Shown here: positions 7,561 to 14,983 of the stretch, in pieces
Layout: every line of letters begins with the position of its first letter
Numbering within the stretch: the first letter of the stretch is position 1
Origin: Gammaproteobacteria bacterium
Lineage (GTDB): Bacteria; Pseudomonadota; Gammaproteobacteria; Arenicellales; Arenicellaceae
Reading direction: 5' to 3'
Assembly (NCBI GenBank): GCA_030426005.1
Contig: JAUHZM010000014.1
Span: 1-21,309 of the forward strand
Length of the DNA: 21,309 nt
Position numbers and translations under genes: made by a program
The notes under the pieces: generated by a model
What the model was told of the DNA's origin: nothing
What the model saw: only the letters and a program-made list of their open reading frames with translations
The model's database searches: none

Positions 7561-7876
7561 ACACGAAGGTTATATTGTTCTCAAACAACACCATTTCGTT
7601 ATCTGCCTGATAGCGCGCGCCATAAACTTTGACATTATAAGTGACTGAGCTGGTGCCGATACGAAGCTGTTTGCAACGAAAACGTAAAATTTGGCCCTCC
7701 CGAATCGGGTGTTTGAATTCAACATTGTCCAATCCAATGGTCACAAAGTGCTGACCATGAAAATCAAGGCTTACCCGAATATAGGCTATTTCATCCACCC
7801 ACTTGAGTAGCGTGCCGCCAAACAAGCTGCCATAGTCATTTAAGTCTGCTGGCAAAACAACTTTATAATGTTCCAT
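7514..7876 (-). CDS. Acyl-CoA thioesterase, hotdog fold (YciA/Acot type)
   Basis: A hotdog thioesterase of 120 residues from the ATG at 7876; a TTG at 7885 would add three. The start DLNDYGSLFGGTLLKWVDEIAYI carries the family signature: the Asn-Asp...Gly-Gly loop and the central helix with the Trp-x-Asp segment, whose Asp is catalytic in YciA-type enzymes. Next come DNVEFKHPIREGQILRFRCKQLRIGTSSVTYNVKVYGA and the last strand NITFVCVD. These enzymes hydrolyse acyl-CoAs in the cytosol. The protein lacks a second hotdog repeat, so it should act as an oligomer. Chain-length preference cannot be read from sequence. Its 3' end overlaps the DUF6498 gene. Confidence 0.85.
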   Translation of the reverse strand: MEHYKVVLPADLNDYGSLFGGTLLKWVDEIAYIRVSLDFHGQHFVTIGLDNVEFKHPIREGQILRFRCKQLRIGTSSVTYNVKVYGARYQADNEMVLFENNITFVCVDAGGQKTAIRKDG

Positions 7877-7985
7877 ACTCTTCAATTACGTTCATGCTCA
7901 CACTGAGCTTCGTTGTGGAAAATAGCACGTTTTCCGATCACGGGCGAAACGATATACTGCAGGCACTGACCTTCGAGCCAACGAC
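7877..7985. promoter_or_regulatory. Divergent intergenic region, thioesterase / DUF971
   Basis: These 109 bp separate the minus-strand thioesterase from the plus-strand ubi operon and must hold promoters for both. On the plus strand TATACT at 7953-7958 is the best -10 candidate for DUF971-ubiEJB. At 17 bp its -35 would be TTTTCC, a poor match. On the minus strand TATTTT (7919-7924), preceded by TGC, is a possible extended -10 for the thioesterase gene. Both are weak predictions. Confidence 0.35.
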
Positions 7986-8363
7986 ATGAAACACACGCCA
8001 ACCGATATTCGACTGCATACCAAGTCCAAACTGCTGGAAGTGGTTTTTAACGATGAACAGTTTACCCTCCCGTGCGAATATCTACGTGTCATGTCCCCTT
8101 CTGCTGAAGTTAAAGGCCATGGCCCAGGTCAGGAAGTTCTGCAAGTCGGGAAGGAAACGGTCAACATCGTTGCCATTGAGCCGGTCGGTCACTATGCTGT
8201 GCGTCTCATTTTTGATGATGCACACAATTCCGGTTTATATTCCTGGGACTATTTGTACGAACTCGGCACACATCGCTCGGTATACTGGCAGGAATACCTC
8301 AACAAGCTGATCGCGGCTGGCGTAGAACGCGCCGCGCAACCAAATGACATTTATATGAGTTAA
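7986..8363 (+). CDS. DUF971 (gamma-butyrobetaine hydroxylase-like N-terminal domain) protein
   Basis: A 125-residue DUF971 protein. It has the family opening TPTDIRLHTKSKLLEVVFNDEQFTLPCEYLRVMSPSAEVKGHGPG and the closing YAVRLIFDDAHNSGLYSWDYLYELG. This zinc-ribbon-like fold is the N-terminal domain of gamma-butyrobetaine hydroxylases. Here it stands alone, and the free form has no established function. It has only one Cys (in LPCEYLR), so the fold's usual metal site is probably incomplete. In many Gamma- and Betaproteobacteria the gene lies just before ubiE, often after hslUV, which is absent here. The stop is 3 bp from the ubiE ATG, so it is surely in the ubi operon; a link to quinone metabolism is inferred from that position. 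Confidence 0.88.
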   Translation: MKHTPTDIRLHTKSKLLEVVFNDEQFTLPCEYLRVMSPSAEVKGHGPGQEVLQVGKETVNIVAIEPVGHYAVRLIFDDAHNSGLYSWDYLYELGTHRSVYWQEYLNKLIAAGVERAAQPNDIYMS

Positions 8364-8366
8364 ACC

Positions 8367-9119
8367 ATGTCTGATTCACACAATAAAACGCATTTTGGCT
8401 TTCAGGAAGTCGATGAAAATCAAAAACAAAACCTGGTAGCGGATGTTTTTAAATCGGTGGCCGGGAACTACGATGTGATGAATGATGCCATGTCGATGGG
8501 GCTGCACCGCGCCTGGAAGTGGTTTGCAGTCGCACAAAGTGGTGTGCGTGCTGGCGACGAAGTCCTCGACCTGGCCGCAGGTAGCGGTGACTTGTCGCTA
8601 AAATTTGCTGCCAAAGTGGGCCCCCAAGGCCGTGTGATCGTGACCGATATCAACCCAGCGATGCTGGAACAGGGGCGTCGACGTCTAACCGATGCCGGGA
8701 TTGCCGGTAACGTCGATTATTGCCTGGTAAATGCGGAACAGCTGCCCTTTGATGACAATCAGTTCGACTGCATCTCAATCAGTTTTGGTCTACGCAATGT
8801 CACACACAAAGAAGTCGCATTGCGTGAAATGCAACGTTGCTTGAAACCCGGTGGTCGAGTACTGGTGCTTGAATTCTCGCATCCGACCAATCCAACCTTC
8901 AGCCGCCTGTATGACGCTTACTCATTTAACGTCATTCCGAAACTTGGCGAGCTGATTTCTAACGACCGAGACAGTTACCAGTATCTTGTCGAGTCAATTC
9001 GTCGTCATCCGGGTCAGGATGAACTCAAACAAATGATGCTGGACGCGGGGTTTGATCGCGTGCGATACCATAACCTCACTGGCGGCATTGTGGCCCTGCA
9101 CATTGCGTACAAGTACTAG
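8367..9119 (+). CDS. ubiE: Ubiquinone/menaquinone biosynthesis C-methyltransferase UbiE
   Basis: UbiE transfers a methyl group from S-adenosylmethionine to the benzoquinol ring in ubiquinone synthesis, and to demethylmenaquinol where menaquinone is made. The 250 residues match the usual 251. Visible features are TTHFGFQ-like KTHFGFQEV at the start, the SAM-binding loop VLDLAAGSGDLS (about residues 66-77) and the acidic strand end VTDINPAML. The family signature SFGLRNVTHKEVALREMQRCLKPGG and the end GGIVALHIAYKY are also present. It lies 3 bp after DUF971, and its TAG overlaps the Shine-Dalgarno sequence of ubiJ (AGGAG, 9118-9122). The order ubiE-ubiJ-ubiB is the same as in E. coli. Confidence 0.97.
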   Translation: MSDSHNKTHFGFQEVDENQKQNLVADVFKSVAGNYDVMNDAMSMGLHRAWKWFAVAQSGVRAGDEVLDLAAGSGDLSLKFAAKVGPQGRVIVTDINPAMLEQGRRRLTDAGIAGNVDYCLVNAEQLPFDDNQFDCISISFGLRNVTHKEVALREMQRCLKPGGRVLVLEFSHPTNPTFSRLYDAYSFNVIPKLGELISNDRDSYQYLVESIRRHPGQDELKQMMLDAGFDRVRYHNLTGGIVALHIAYKY

Positions 9120-9126
9120 GAGCAGC

Positions 9127-9723
9127 ATGTTACTGGATATACTCGAACTCGCTGGCAACAAAACGCTGGCCTACGACCAGGCAGCACAAGGCCGGTTGGA
9201 GCGACTCCGTGGTAAAACCATGGCTTTACGCATCAAGCCATTCGAGCCAGTCGTTCGCGTCACGCCACAAGCGAGTGGCATTGAGTTTTCGCATCAGGAC
9301 GAAACCCCGGTCGATGTAAGCCTCACCGCAACACTCGGCGCCATGCTCAAAATCAGTCGTGTCGGGATGGAAAACGCAGACCTCGCCCCCGGGGAACTGG
9401 AAATCTCCGGCGATCCGATTGTCGGGCAACGGTTTGCGCAATTGATTGCTGAACTCGACATTGATTGGGAGTCCATGCTCGCCGAGCAATTTGGCGAAAC
9501 CTCTGCGCGGCTCATTACGCATCTCGCCAAAGAAGCAAAGTCGTTTGCCGATGACTCCAAAGGCCGTCTACAACAGCTTTTAAACACTCAGCTCAGCGGT
9601 GAAGACGGGCTAGTAGCCCCAGCGCATGCCGTCGATGAGTTTCTGGACGATGTCGACACCTTACGTGCCGATACCGATCGTTTGTCGGCCCGCTTATCGC
9701 GCGTTCTCAAACAAGCTCAATAG
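9127..9723 (+). CDS. ubiJ: Ubiquinone biosynthesis accessory factor UbiJ (SCP2 domain)
   Basis: A 199-residue protein starting at ATG 9127, chosen because AGGAG (9118-9122) is 4 nt upstream and MLLDILELAGNKTLAYDQAA is a typical UbiJ start. A longer frame from 9052 would run into ubiE. The N-terminal part (about 15-110) is an SCP2-type lipid-binding domain: GKTMALRIKPFEPVVRVTPQASGIEF, then the helix-loop ELEISGDPIVGQRFAQLI. The C-terminal third is charged and helical, ending in a likely coiled coil (DEFLDDVDTLRADTDRLSARLSRVL). E. coli UbiJ (201 residues) belongs to the soluble Ubi complex and is thought to bind the lipid intermediates. Its place between ubiE and ubiB is diagnostic. Confidence 0.95.
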   Translation: MLLDILELAGNKTLAYDQAAQGRLERLRGKTMALRIKPFEPVVRVTPQASGIEFSHQDETPVDVSLTATLGAMLKISRVGMENADLAPGELEISGDPIVGQRFAQLIAELDIDWESMLAEQFGETSARLITHLAKEAKSFADDSKGRLQQLLNTQLSGEDGLVAPAHAVDEFLDDVDTLRADTDRLSARLSRVLKQAQ

Positions 9724-9726
9724 CGC

Positions 9727-11346
9727 ATGGCGAATTCTCGTTCTCGAATAAAACGCCTGTTTGCTATTCGGCGTGTCATAAAAAAATATCAATTAGGGAC
9801 GCTGATCAGCGATCTCGAATTGGACGGCAAGGCTGGCTGGTTGGCCCGTCGCCTGTTTGCTGATAACAAAGTCCAGGCCACACAACCACGAGGCGAACGC
9901 ATCCGTCTGGCATTGCAAGAACTGGGTCCGGTATTCGTCAAATTAGGTCAAGCGCTTTCAACACGCCCCGATCTATTACCAACCGATATTGCCGCAGAGC
10001 TCACCTTACTACAGGATCGGGTGCCGGCATTCTCGGAACAACAGGCCATGGACATTATTCAACAAGCCTATGGTGCGCAATTTGATGAGATATTTGCTGA
10101 GGTCGATCCGCAGCCGCTGGCTTCTGCTTCTGTGGCACAAGTGCACAGCGCTACCTTACAACCGGGTTTAGCCATTCAAGGTCAGAACGGGTTAGCGAAC
10201 CAGCAAGTTATCATCAAAGTTCTACGACCCGGCATCAGCGACGTGATCGAAAGCGATCTGCGGGTCATGTATACCGTCGCTGGCTGGTTGCAACGATTCT
10301 GGAAACGGGGACGTCAGTTCCGGCCGTTGGATGTGATTCGCGAGTACGATCAGACCATTCACAATGAGTTGGATCTACGGTCTGAAGCGGCCAATGGTGC
10401 CCGCATGGGCGCTGACTTTGAATCGACCGACATTATCTACGTGCCACGGATTTACTGGGACTACACACACAAAGACGTGCTGGTAATGGAGCGTATCTAC
10501 GGTACCTCGATCCGTGAGCTGGACACACTCAGAAACCAAGGACATGACCTGAAACAACTGGCTGAAGACGGCGTTGAAGTGTTTTTTACGCAGGCCTTTG
10601 AGAAGAACTTCTTTCATGCTGATATGCATGCTGGCAATATTTTTGTGTCGGAAGAAGGAAAATGGATCGCCATCGACTTCGGCATCATGGGCACATTGAC
10701 CGATCACGATAAACAGTATTTAGCGCAAATGCTGCTCGGTTTCTTCAACCGAGACTACCACGCCATAGCTGTCGCGCACCTGCGTGCTGGCTGGATACCA
10801 GCAGACACTCGCGTGGAGGACTTCGAGCAAGCCATTCGTATGGTGTGCGAGCCAATCTTTGCCAAACCTCTTAGTGAGATCTCATTTGGCAATGTATTAA
10901 TGCAGTTATTCCAAACTGTGCGCCAGTTTGAAATGCCCGTACAACCGCAGTTGGTCTTGCTCTACAAAACCATACTCAACATTGAAGGTCTAGGTCGTCA
11001 ACTGTATCCACAACTTAATTTATGGGACACCGCCAAGCCGTTTCTGGAAAGATGGATGATGCAGCAAATGTCACCATTACGTTTGCTCGACGACCTGAAA
11101 CAGGATTGGCCGTTGTGGCGCGCTACCCTGGCGGAACTGCCGACGGCGATCCATGCGCGACTCCACCCAGCGCCTCGTGCGCAGTCCAAAATTCATCGCT
11201 GGGGTATTGGGCTGTGCGTGCTAGGGTTGATGGCCTACGTGGTACCGCACTGGTTTCCAAATATAAGCCTCAACACGATTACCTTGGCACCGTGGTTGGT
11301 CGGTGCGGGGATTGGCATACTGATAGCCAAAGCCAATAACCGCTGA
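9727..11346 (+). CDS. ubiB: Ubiquinone biosynthesis regulatory protein kinase-like UbiB
   Basis: UbiB is an atypical ADCK/COQ8-family kinase-like ATPase, attached to the inner membrane, needed for ubiquinone synthesis. The 539 residues compare with about 546 in E. coli. The family hallmarks are the KxGQ motif (Lys72-Gln75, VKLGQALSTRPDLLP) and the Ala-rich loop ASASVAQVHSA (about 132-142) that replaces the kinase P-loop. Others are Lys164 in VIIKVLRPG, the catalytic-loop HADMHAGN (297-304) and the DFG at 317-319. Two C-terminal membrane helices follow (about 493-509 and 520-535). It starts 3 bp after ubiJ. A compact palindrome (11345-11360) overlaps the stop but lacks a T-run, so the operon end is unclear. 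Confidence 0.97.
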   Translation: MANSRSRIKRLFAIRRVIKKYQLGTLISDLELDGKAGWLARRLFADNKVQATQPRGERIRLALQELGPVFVKLGQALSTRPDLLPTDIAAELTLLQDRVPAFSEQQAMDIIQQAYGAQFDEIFAEVDPQPLASASVAQVHSATLQPGLAIQGQNGLANQQVIIKVLRPGISDVIESDLRVMYTVAGWLQRFWKRGRQFRPLDVIREYDQTIHNELDLRSEAANGARMGADFESTDIIYVPRIYWDYTHKDVLVMERIYGTSIRELDTLRNQGHDLKQLAEDGVEVFFTQAFEKNFFHADMHAGNIFVSEEGKWIAIDFGIMGTLTDHDKQYLAQMLLGFFNRDYHAIAVAHLRAGWIPADTRVEDFEQAIRMVCEPIFAKPLSEISFGNVLMQLFQTVRQFEMPVQPQLVLLYKTILNIEGLGRQLYPQLNLWDTAKPFLERWMMQQMSPLRLLDDLKQDWPLWRATLAELPTAIHARLHPAPRAQSKIHRWGIGLCVLGLMAYVVPHWFPNISLNTITLAPWLVGAGIGILIAKANNR

Positions 11347-11376
11347 AATCCGGGGATTTCCACATTAATTTACACC

Positions 11377-11406
11377 TTGCCAAACACATCAGTCTACGGG
11401 TACGCT
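11377..11406 (+). promoter_or_regulatory. Candidate sigma70 promoter of the Kbp-like gene
   Basis: TTGCCA (11377-11382, 5 of 6 against TTGACA), an 18-bp spacer and TACGCT (11401-11406, a poor -10) precede the Kbp-like gene. A start near 11413 would give a leader of about 46 nt. That leader holds a small CCTTTT/AAAAGG hairpin (11434-11447) just before the AGGAG ribosome binding site (11449-11453). Confidence 0.35.
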
Positions 11407-11458
11407 GTTAGGTCTTAAACACCACACTGAAACCCTTTTCTAAAAGGTAGGAGATAGC

Positions 11459-11905
11459 ATGGGATTATTTGATTTTGCAGCCAATATTGGCAAAAAAGTA
11501 TTCGGTATTGGCGACGCAGATGCTGCTGAACAGATTAAAGCGAATATTGAAGCGAACAACCCTGGCGTGAGTGACTTAGCGGTTTCTCTGGACGATGAAG
11601 TTTGCACCTTAGAAGGCAGTTGCGACTCGGTCGAAGCGAAAGAAAAAACCATCTTGATGGCGGGCAATATGAAAGGCGTCGGTTCCGTGAATGGCGACGG
11701 TTTGACTGCACCTGAGCCCGCGCCCGAAGAAGTGCAACCAGAGGTGGAATACTACGTAATCGAAAGCGGCGATACACTGTGGGGTATTGCAGCAAAATTC
11801 CTTGGCAATGGGGCAAAATACCCAGAAATTTTTGAAGCAAACAAAGAAGTGATCGAGGATCCAGACAAAATCTTTGTTGGACAAAAAATTCGTATCCCAA
11901 AATAA
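11459..11905 (+). CDS. kbp: Kbp-like BON–LysM domain protein (potassium-binding protein, YgaU)
   Basis: A 148-residue protein nearly the same length as E. coli Kbp (149), formerly YgaU, which binds K+ in the cytoplasm. The start MGLFDFAANIGKKVFG is characteristic of the family. A BON domain spans about 20-85 (IKANIEANNPGVSDLAVSLDDEVCTLEGSCDSVEAKEKTILMAGNMKGVGSVN). A Pro/Glu linker (PEPAPEEVQPEVE) leads to a LysM domain at about 98-147 (YYVIESGDTLWGIAAKFLGNGAKYPEIFEANKEVI...GQKIRIPK). No signal peptide is visible, as in Kbp, arguing for a cytoplasmic site despite the LysM. It has a good AGGAG ribosome binding site at 5 nt, its own candidate promoter and a strong terminator, so it is probably a single-gene unit. 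Confidence 0.92.
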   Translation: MGLFDFAANIGKKVFGIGDADAAEQIKANIEANNPGVSDLAVSLDDEVCTLEGSCDSVEAKEKTILMAGNMKGVGSVNGDGLTAPEPAPEEVQPEVEYYVIESGDTLWGIAAKFLGNGAKYPEIFEANKEVIEDPDKIFVGQKIRIPK

Positions 11906-11928
11906 GCTTCTCTGGAAACCTTTCCTCC

Positions 11929-11958
11929 AAACAGCCCGCTTGCGGGCTGTTTGTGTTT
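11929..11958 (+). terminator. Intrinsic terminator after the Kbp-like gene
   Basis: AACAGCCCGC and GCGGGCTGTT form an 11-bp GC-rich stem (11929-11939 with 11942-11952). A very short loop and a T-rich tail (TTGTGTTTC) follow. It lies 24 bp after the stop codon of the Kbp-like gene. Confidence 0.88.
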
Positions 11959-12126
11959 CTACACACCGCGTACACAGACCTAGAAGCCATTTCACAAGGC
12001 GTTTGCTAGTCTGGACTTCGACAGCAGCTGCGGCACATCGCGTCGCTAGCTTACTAATTCTATCGTGCACCATTGCAGTTGCAAACATTGCTGGCAACGG
12101 TCACTTTTCGGTTCTCGGAGTCACTT

Positions 12127-12855
12127 ATGTATCGTCGAGTCTTGATTGCTTGTGTATTGTTTTGCATAGCCGCCCTCCAAACATCACATGCCAAGAATCT
12201 GCTTGGTAAAGCCTACGACCCAGAGTCGGGCGAGTTACTGTACGAGGAACAACACACCGTCACCAATGCCTTAATCCATACTCGGTACTTAACGCCGACG
12301 GGTCAGTTAATCGCCACGCGTGAAGTCTCATTCGATCAAGATCAAGTGCGATCATTCCAACTAACACATCACCAACTTGATCGCTTGGAGTATGTAGAAC
12401 GACAAAGCGATAGCATCGAAATCAAAGTGCGGGCAGATCAAGAAAACAAATCAGCTCGAGTAAAAACCAGATCTGACCAGCAGGTTACCATTGATGCGGG
12501 ATTTTCTCAGTTAATCCTCAACAACTGGGATCGCGTCACCGCAGGCGAAAAGTTAACCACAGACTTCGTTAGCACCGAACGATTGGGCCTAGTTAAAATC
12601 GCGATACGCCAACGTGACGCCGCACTCCCCACCGAATTGCCAGCCGACCAGCTAACCGCGTTCGAAATGACACTAGCCAATCCGTTATTAAGTTGGCTGC
12701 TGAGCCCGGTGCGTGTGGCTTACTACTCTGACAACCAACAACTTGCCTTTTATGAAGGCACTTCGAACCTGTATCGCGCAGATGGCAGCCACTTCGGCAC
12801 GGTCCGCATTTTGTTCGACCGTCAATCCACTATTCCTACGGGGAATGCTGAATAG
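12127..12855 (+). CDS. Secreted protein of unknown function
   Basis: I do not recognise this 242-residue protein. The ATG at 12127 was chosen because GGAG (12117-12120) lies 6 nt upstream and a signal peptide starts there: MYRRVLIACVLFCIAALQTS, then HA with cleavage likely after Ala22. A frame from 12073 would bury that signal. The mature protein begins KNLLGKAYDPESGELLYEEQHTV and continues as alternating polar/hydrophobic strand-like segments (QLIATREVSFDQDQVRSFQLTHHQLDRLEYV, IEIKVRADQENKSARVKTRSDQQVTIDAGF). It ends LYRADGSHFGTVRILFDR. The pattern suggests a beta-rich periplasmic protein without cysteines in the mature part. It is preceded by a terminator and followed by the iscR promoter, so it may be transcribed alone. 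Confidence 0.78.
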   Translation: MYRRVLIACVLFCIAALQTSHAKNLLGKAYDPESGELLYEEQHTVTNALIHTRYLTPTGQLIATREVSFDQDQVRSFQLTHHQLDRLEYVERQSDSIEIKVRADQENKSARVKTRSDQQVTIDAGFSQLILNNWDRVTAGEKLTTDFVSTERLGLVKIAIRQRDAALPTELPADQLTAFEMTLANPLLSWLLSPVRVAYYSDNQQLAFYEGTSNLYRADGSHFGTVRILFDRQSTIPTGNAE

Positions 12856-12899
12856 TCCTGCAAGGCGCATCAAATAAGGCGCTAAACCCGCAAATACCC

Positions 12900-12928
12900 T
12901 TGAATATGGGCACTTGCATACCTATACT
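12900..12928 (+). promoter_or_regulatory. Promoter of the iscR-suf operon
   Basis: TTGAAT (12900-12905, 4 of 6 against TTGACA), a 17-bp spacer and TATACT (12923-12928, 5 of 6 against TATAAT) form the best promoter in the window. Transcription should start near 12935, inside the IscR operator, leaving a leader of about 70 nt before the iscR ATG at 13006. Confidence 0.7.
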
Positions 12929-12931
12929 TCG

Positions 12932-12956
12932 ATTCCCGAGTAATTTACTCAGGTTT
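12932..12956 (+). promoter_or_regulatory. IscR type 1 operator
   Basis: This 25-bp site has a perfect GAGTAA-T-TTACTC core (12938-12950) with further outer matches (CC at 12935-12936 with GG at 12952-12953). Against the E. coli type 1 IscR consensus as I remember it, 21 of 25 positions agree. The GAG/CTC change from GAC/GTC is, as I recall, also seen in IscR-type sites of other proteobacteria. Lying over the expected start and beside the -10 box, it should let [2Fe-2S]-IscR block transcription. Confidence 0.8.
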
Positions 12957-12959
12957 TAT

Positions 12960-12975
12960 GCCAGCAAGGGCTGGC
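12960..12975 (+). other. Small GC-rich hairpin in the iscR leader
   Basis: GCCAGC, AAGG, GCTGGC forms a perfect 6-bp stem with a 4-base loop, immediately after the operator and about 30 nt before the iscR ATG. It has no T-run, so it is not a terminator. Any effect on mRNA stability or pausing is speculative. Confidence 0.45.
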
Positions 12976-13005
12976 CGATACCGACTCGCAACCCGTAAAG
13001 AACAC

Positions 13006-13473
13006 ATGAAACTGACGACCAAAGGGCGTTACGCCGTTACCGCTATGATGGATTTGGCACTGCATGCCAAACTCGATCGCGTGTCCTTAGTCGACATTGC
13101 CGAGCGCCAAAAAATTTCCTTGGCGTATCTGGAACAACTGTTTCGAAGCCTGCGTAAAGCCGGATTAGTGTTATCGGTACGCGGCGCCAAAGGCGGCTAT
13201 ATGCTTGCGCGAGACGCCAAAGAGATTTCCCTGGCGGACATTCTGGTGGCGGCCGATGAAAACATAAATTTGGCGTGCGGCGGTGGTAATACATGCAACG
13301 AAGCCAAACCCTGCCTCACACACAACTTGTGGACCAATCTGAGCCGCGAATTCTTTACTTTCTTGCACGACAAGAAACTCAGCGATGTGGTCCGCACACG
13401 CCATGTACAAACCCTGGCAACACAACAGGATATTACCCAAATTGGGGATATCCCGATCCAATTAAATAGGTAG
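13006..13473 (+). CDS. iscR: Fe-S cluster-responsive Rrf2 regulator, IscR type
   Basis: A 155-residue Rrf2-family regulator. The ATG at 13006 gives the canonical IscR start MKLTTKGRYAVTAMMDLALH; an in-frame ATG at 12958 lies just past the operator and adds an unrelated tail. A winged helix-turn-helix (about 1-65) with SLVDIAERQKISLAYLEQLFRSLRKAGLV is followed by the wing SVRGAKGGYMLARD. The [2Fe-2S] ligands Cys91, Cys97, Cys103 and His106 match E. coli IscR Cys92, Cys98, Cys104 and His107. Holo-IscR should repress this operon through the operator at 12932-12956; the apo form would relieve that repression. It lies 5 bp before sufB. No isc genes are in the window, so an IscR-type protein rather than a dedicated SUF regulator heads this suf operon. 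Confidence 0.95.
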   Translation: MKLTTKGRYAVTAMMDLALHAKLDRVSLVDIAERQKISLAYLEQLFRSLRKAGLVLSVRGAKGGYMLARDAKEISLADILVAADENINLACGGGNTCNEAKPCLTHNLWTNLSREFFTFLHDKKLSDVVRTRHVQTLATQQDITQIGDIPIQLNR

Positions 13474-13478
13474 TTATC

Positions 13479-14936
13479 ATGTCAGAAGCCTTGAACGAAA
13501 AAAATAAAGACCTCAAAGCGCTGGTTAAGCGTGAGTACAAAGAGGGCTTTATCACGGACATCGAATCAGACACATTTGAACCGGGTCTGAATGAAGACGT
13601 TATCCGTCGGATTTCAGCGCGCAAAAACGAGCCTGAGTTTATGCTCGAGTATCGCCTCAAAGCCTTCCGTCGTTGGCAGAAAATGCCAGAACCCGATTGG
13701 GCGCACATCGATTACCCGAAGATCGACTTTCAGGATATCGCCTATTTCTCCGAGCCAAAAAAGAAACCGAAGCTCGATAGCCTGGACGACGTTGATCCTA
13801 AACTGCTTGAGACCTACGAAAAACTCGGTATCCCGCTGGAAGAACAAAAAATGTTGGCCAATGTAGCGGTTGACGCGGTGTTTGACAGCGTTTCGGTACG
13901 CACCACGTTCCGCGAGACCCTATCCAAAGCAGGCGTTATTTTTATGCCAATCTCGGAAGCCCTGCAGGAACATCCAGAATTGGTAAAACAATATCTCGGC
14001 ACCGTGGTACCGCCGCAAGATAACTATTACGCAGCATTAAATGCAGCAGTATTTTCAGACGGCTCCTTTGTTTACATACCAAAAGGTGTGCGCTGCCCGA
14101 TGGAACTGTCCACCTACTTCCGAATTAACGAAATGAACACCGGCCAGTTTGAGCGCACACTGATTATCGCCGATGAAGGCGCCTACGTGAGCTATTTGGA
14201 AGGTTGCACCGCGCCGCAACGCGATGAAAACCAATTACACGCGGCAGTGGTCGAACTGATCGCGCACAAAGACGCCGAGATCAAGTACTCGACAGTACAA
14301 AACTGGTATCCCGGCGACGAGAACGGCAAAGGTGGTATCTACAACTTTGTGACCAAACGCGGCGTCTGCAAAGGCGAGCGCGCCAAAATTTCCTGGACGC
14401 AAGTTGAAACCGGGTCGGCGATCACCTGGAAGTACCCCAGCGTGGTGCTGCAAGGCGATCACTCAGTTGGTGAATTCTATTCCGTTGCGTTGACACACAA
14501 CAAACAGCAAGCGGATACCGGCACCAAGATGATTCACATGGGGAAAAACACCTCCAGCACCATCATCTCTAAAGGTATTTCAGCTGGCCATGGTCAGAAC
14601 GCGTATCGCGGTTTGGTGAAAGTGACCAAAGGCGCCGACAACGCACGTAACTTCTCGCAATGTGACTCACTATTATTGGGCGACCGTTGCGGTGCGCACA
14701 CCTTCCCGTATATGGAAGTAGAAAATCCGAGCGCCAACTTAGAGCACGAAGCCACCACCTCCAAGATTTCAGAGGACCAGTTGTTCTATTTACAACAACG
14801 CGGACTCAGCGAAGAAGCCTCGGTATCGATGATCGTGAACGGCTTCTGCAAAGAGGTCTTCCGTGAGCTACCTATGGAATTCGCCGTAGAAGCACAAAAA
14901 TTGCTGGACGTCTCACTTGAAGGCGCCGTCGGTTAA
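13479..14936 (+). CDS. sufB: Fe-S cluster assembly scaffold subunit SufB
   Basis: SufB, with SufC and SufD, forms the SufBC2D scaffold on which Fe-S clusters are built in the cytosol. The 485 residues compare with about 495 in E. coli. The N-terminal helical region (about 1-130) precedes the beta-helix core with family stretches VPPQDNYYAALNAAVFSDGSF, PKGVRCPMELSTYF and EGCTAPQRDENQLHAAVVEL. Cys243 in EGCTAP, Cys395 in FSQCDS, and His423-Glu424 in LEHEATTSKI align, by my reading, with E. coli Cys254, Cys405, and His433-Glu434, implicated in sulfur transfer and cluster assembly. It starts 5 bp after iscR with a modest ribosome binding site (AGGTAG). Confidence 0.98.
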   Translation: MSEALNEKNKDLKALVKREYKEGFITDIESDTFEPGLNEDVIRRISARKNEPEFMLEYRLKAFRRWQKMPEPDWAHIDYPKIDFQDIAYFSEPKKKPKLDSLDDVDPKLLETYEKLGIPLEEQKMLANVAVDAVFDSVSVRTTFRETLSKAGVIFMPISEALQEHPELVKQYLGTVVPPQDNYYAALNAAVFSDGSFVYIPKGVRCPMELSTYFRINEMNTGQFERTLIIADEGAYVSYLEGCTAPQRDENQLHAAVVELIAHKDAEIKYSTVQNWYPGDENGKGGIYNFVTKRGVCKGERAKISWTQVETGSAITWKYPSVVLQGDHSVGEFYSVALTHNKQQADTGTKMIHMGKNTSSTIISKGISAGHGQNAYRGLVKVTKGADNARNFSQCDSLLLGDRCGAHTFPYMEVENPSANLEHEATTSKISEDQLFYLQQRGLSEEASVSMIVNGFCKEVFRELPMEFAVEAQKLLDVSLEGAVG

Positions 14937-14983
14937 GCCGAGATTCAGCGCATCAGTTAAACGAAAACGAAACAGAAAGTCGA

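Noticed and set aside
11345..11360. Palindrome GAAATCCGGGGATTTC at the end of ubiB as a terminator
   Set aside because: The loop would be 2-4 bases and no T-run follows, so I did not call it a terminator.
12862..12882. AAGGCGC repeated 14 bp apart before the iscR promoter
   Set aside because: The copies are direct, not inverted, so they form no hairpin. Too short to call a repeat family.
12958..13005. Longer IscR start at ATG 12958
   Set aside because: It begins at the edge of the operator, has no ribosome binding site, and adds 16 residues absent from IscR proteins; MKLTTKGRYAV is the family start.
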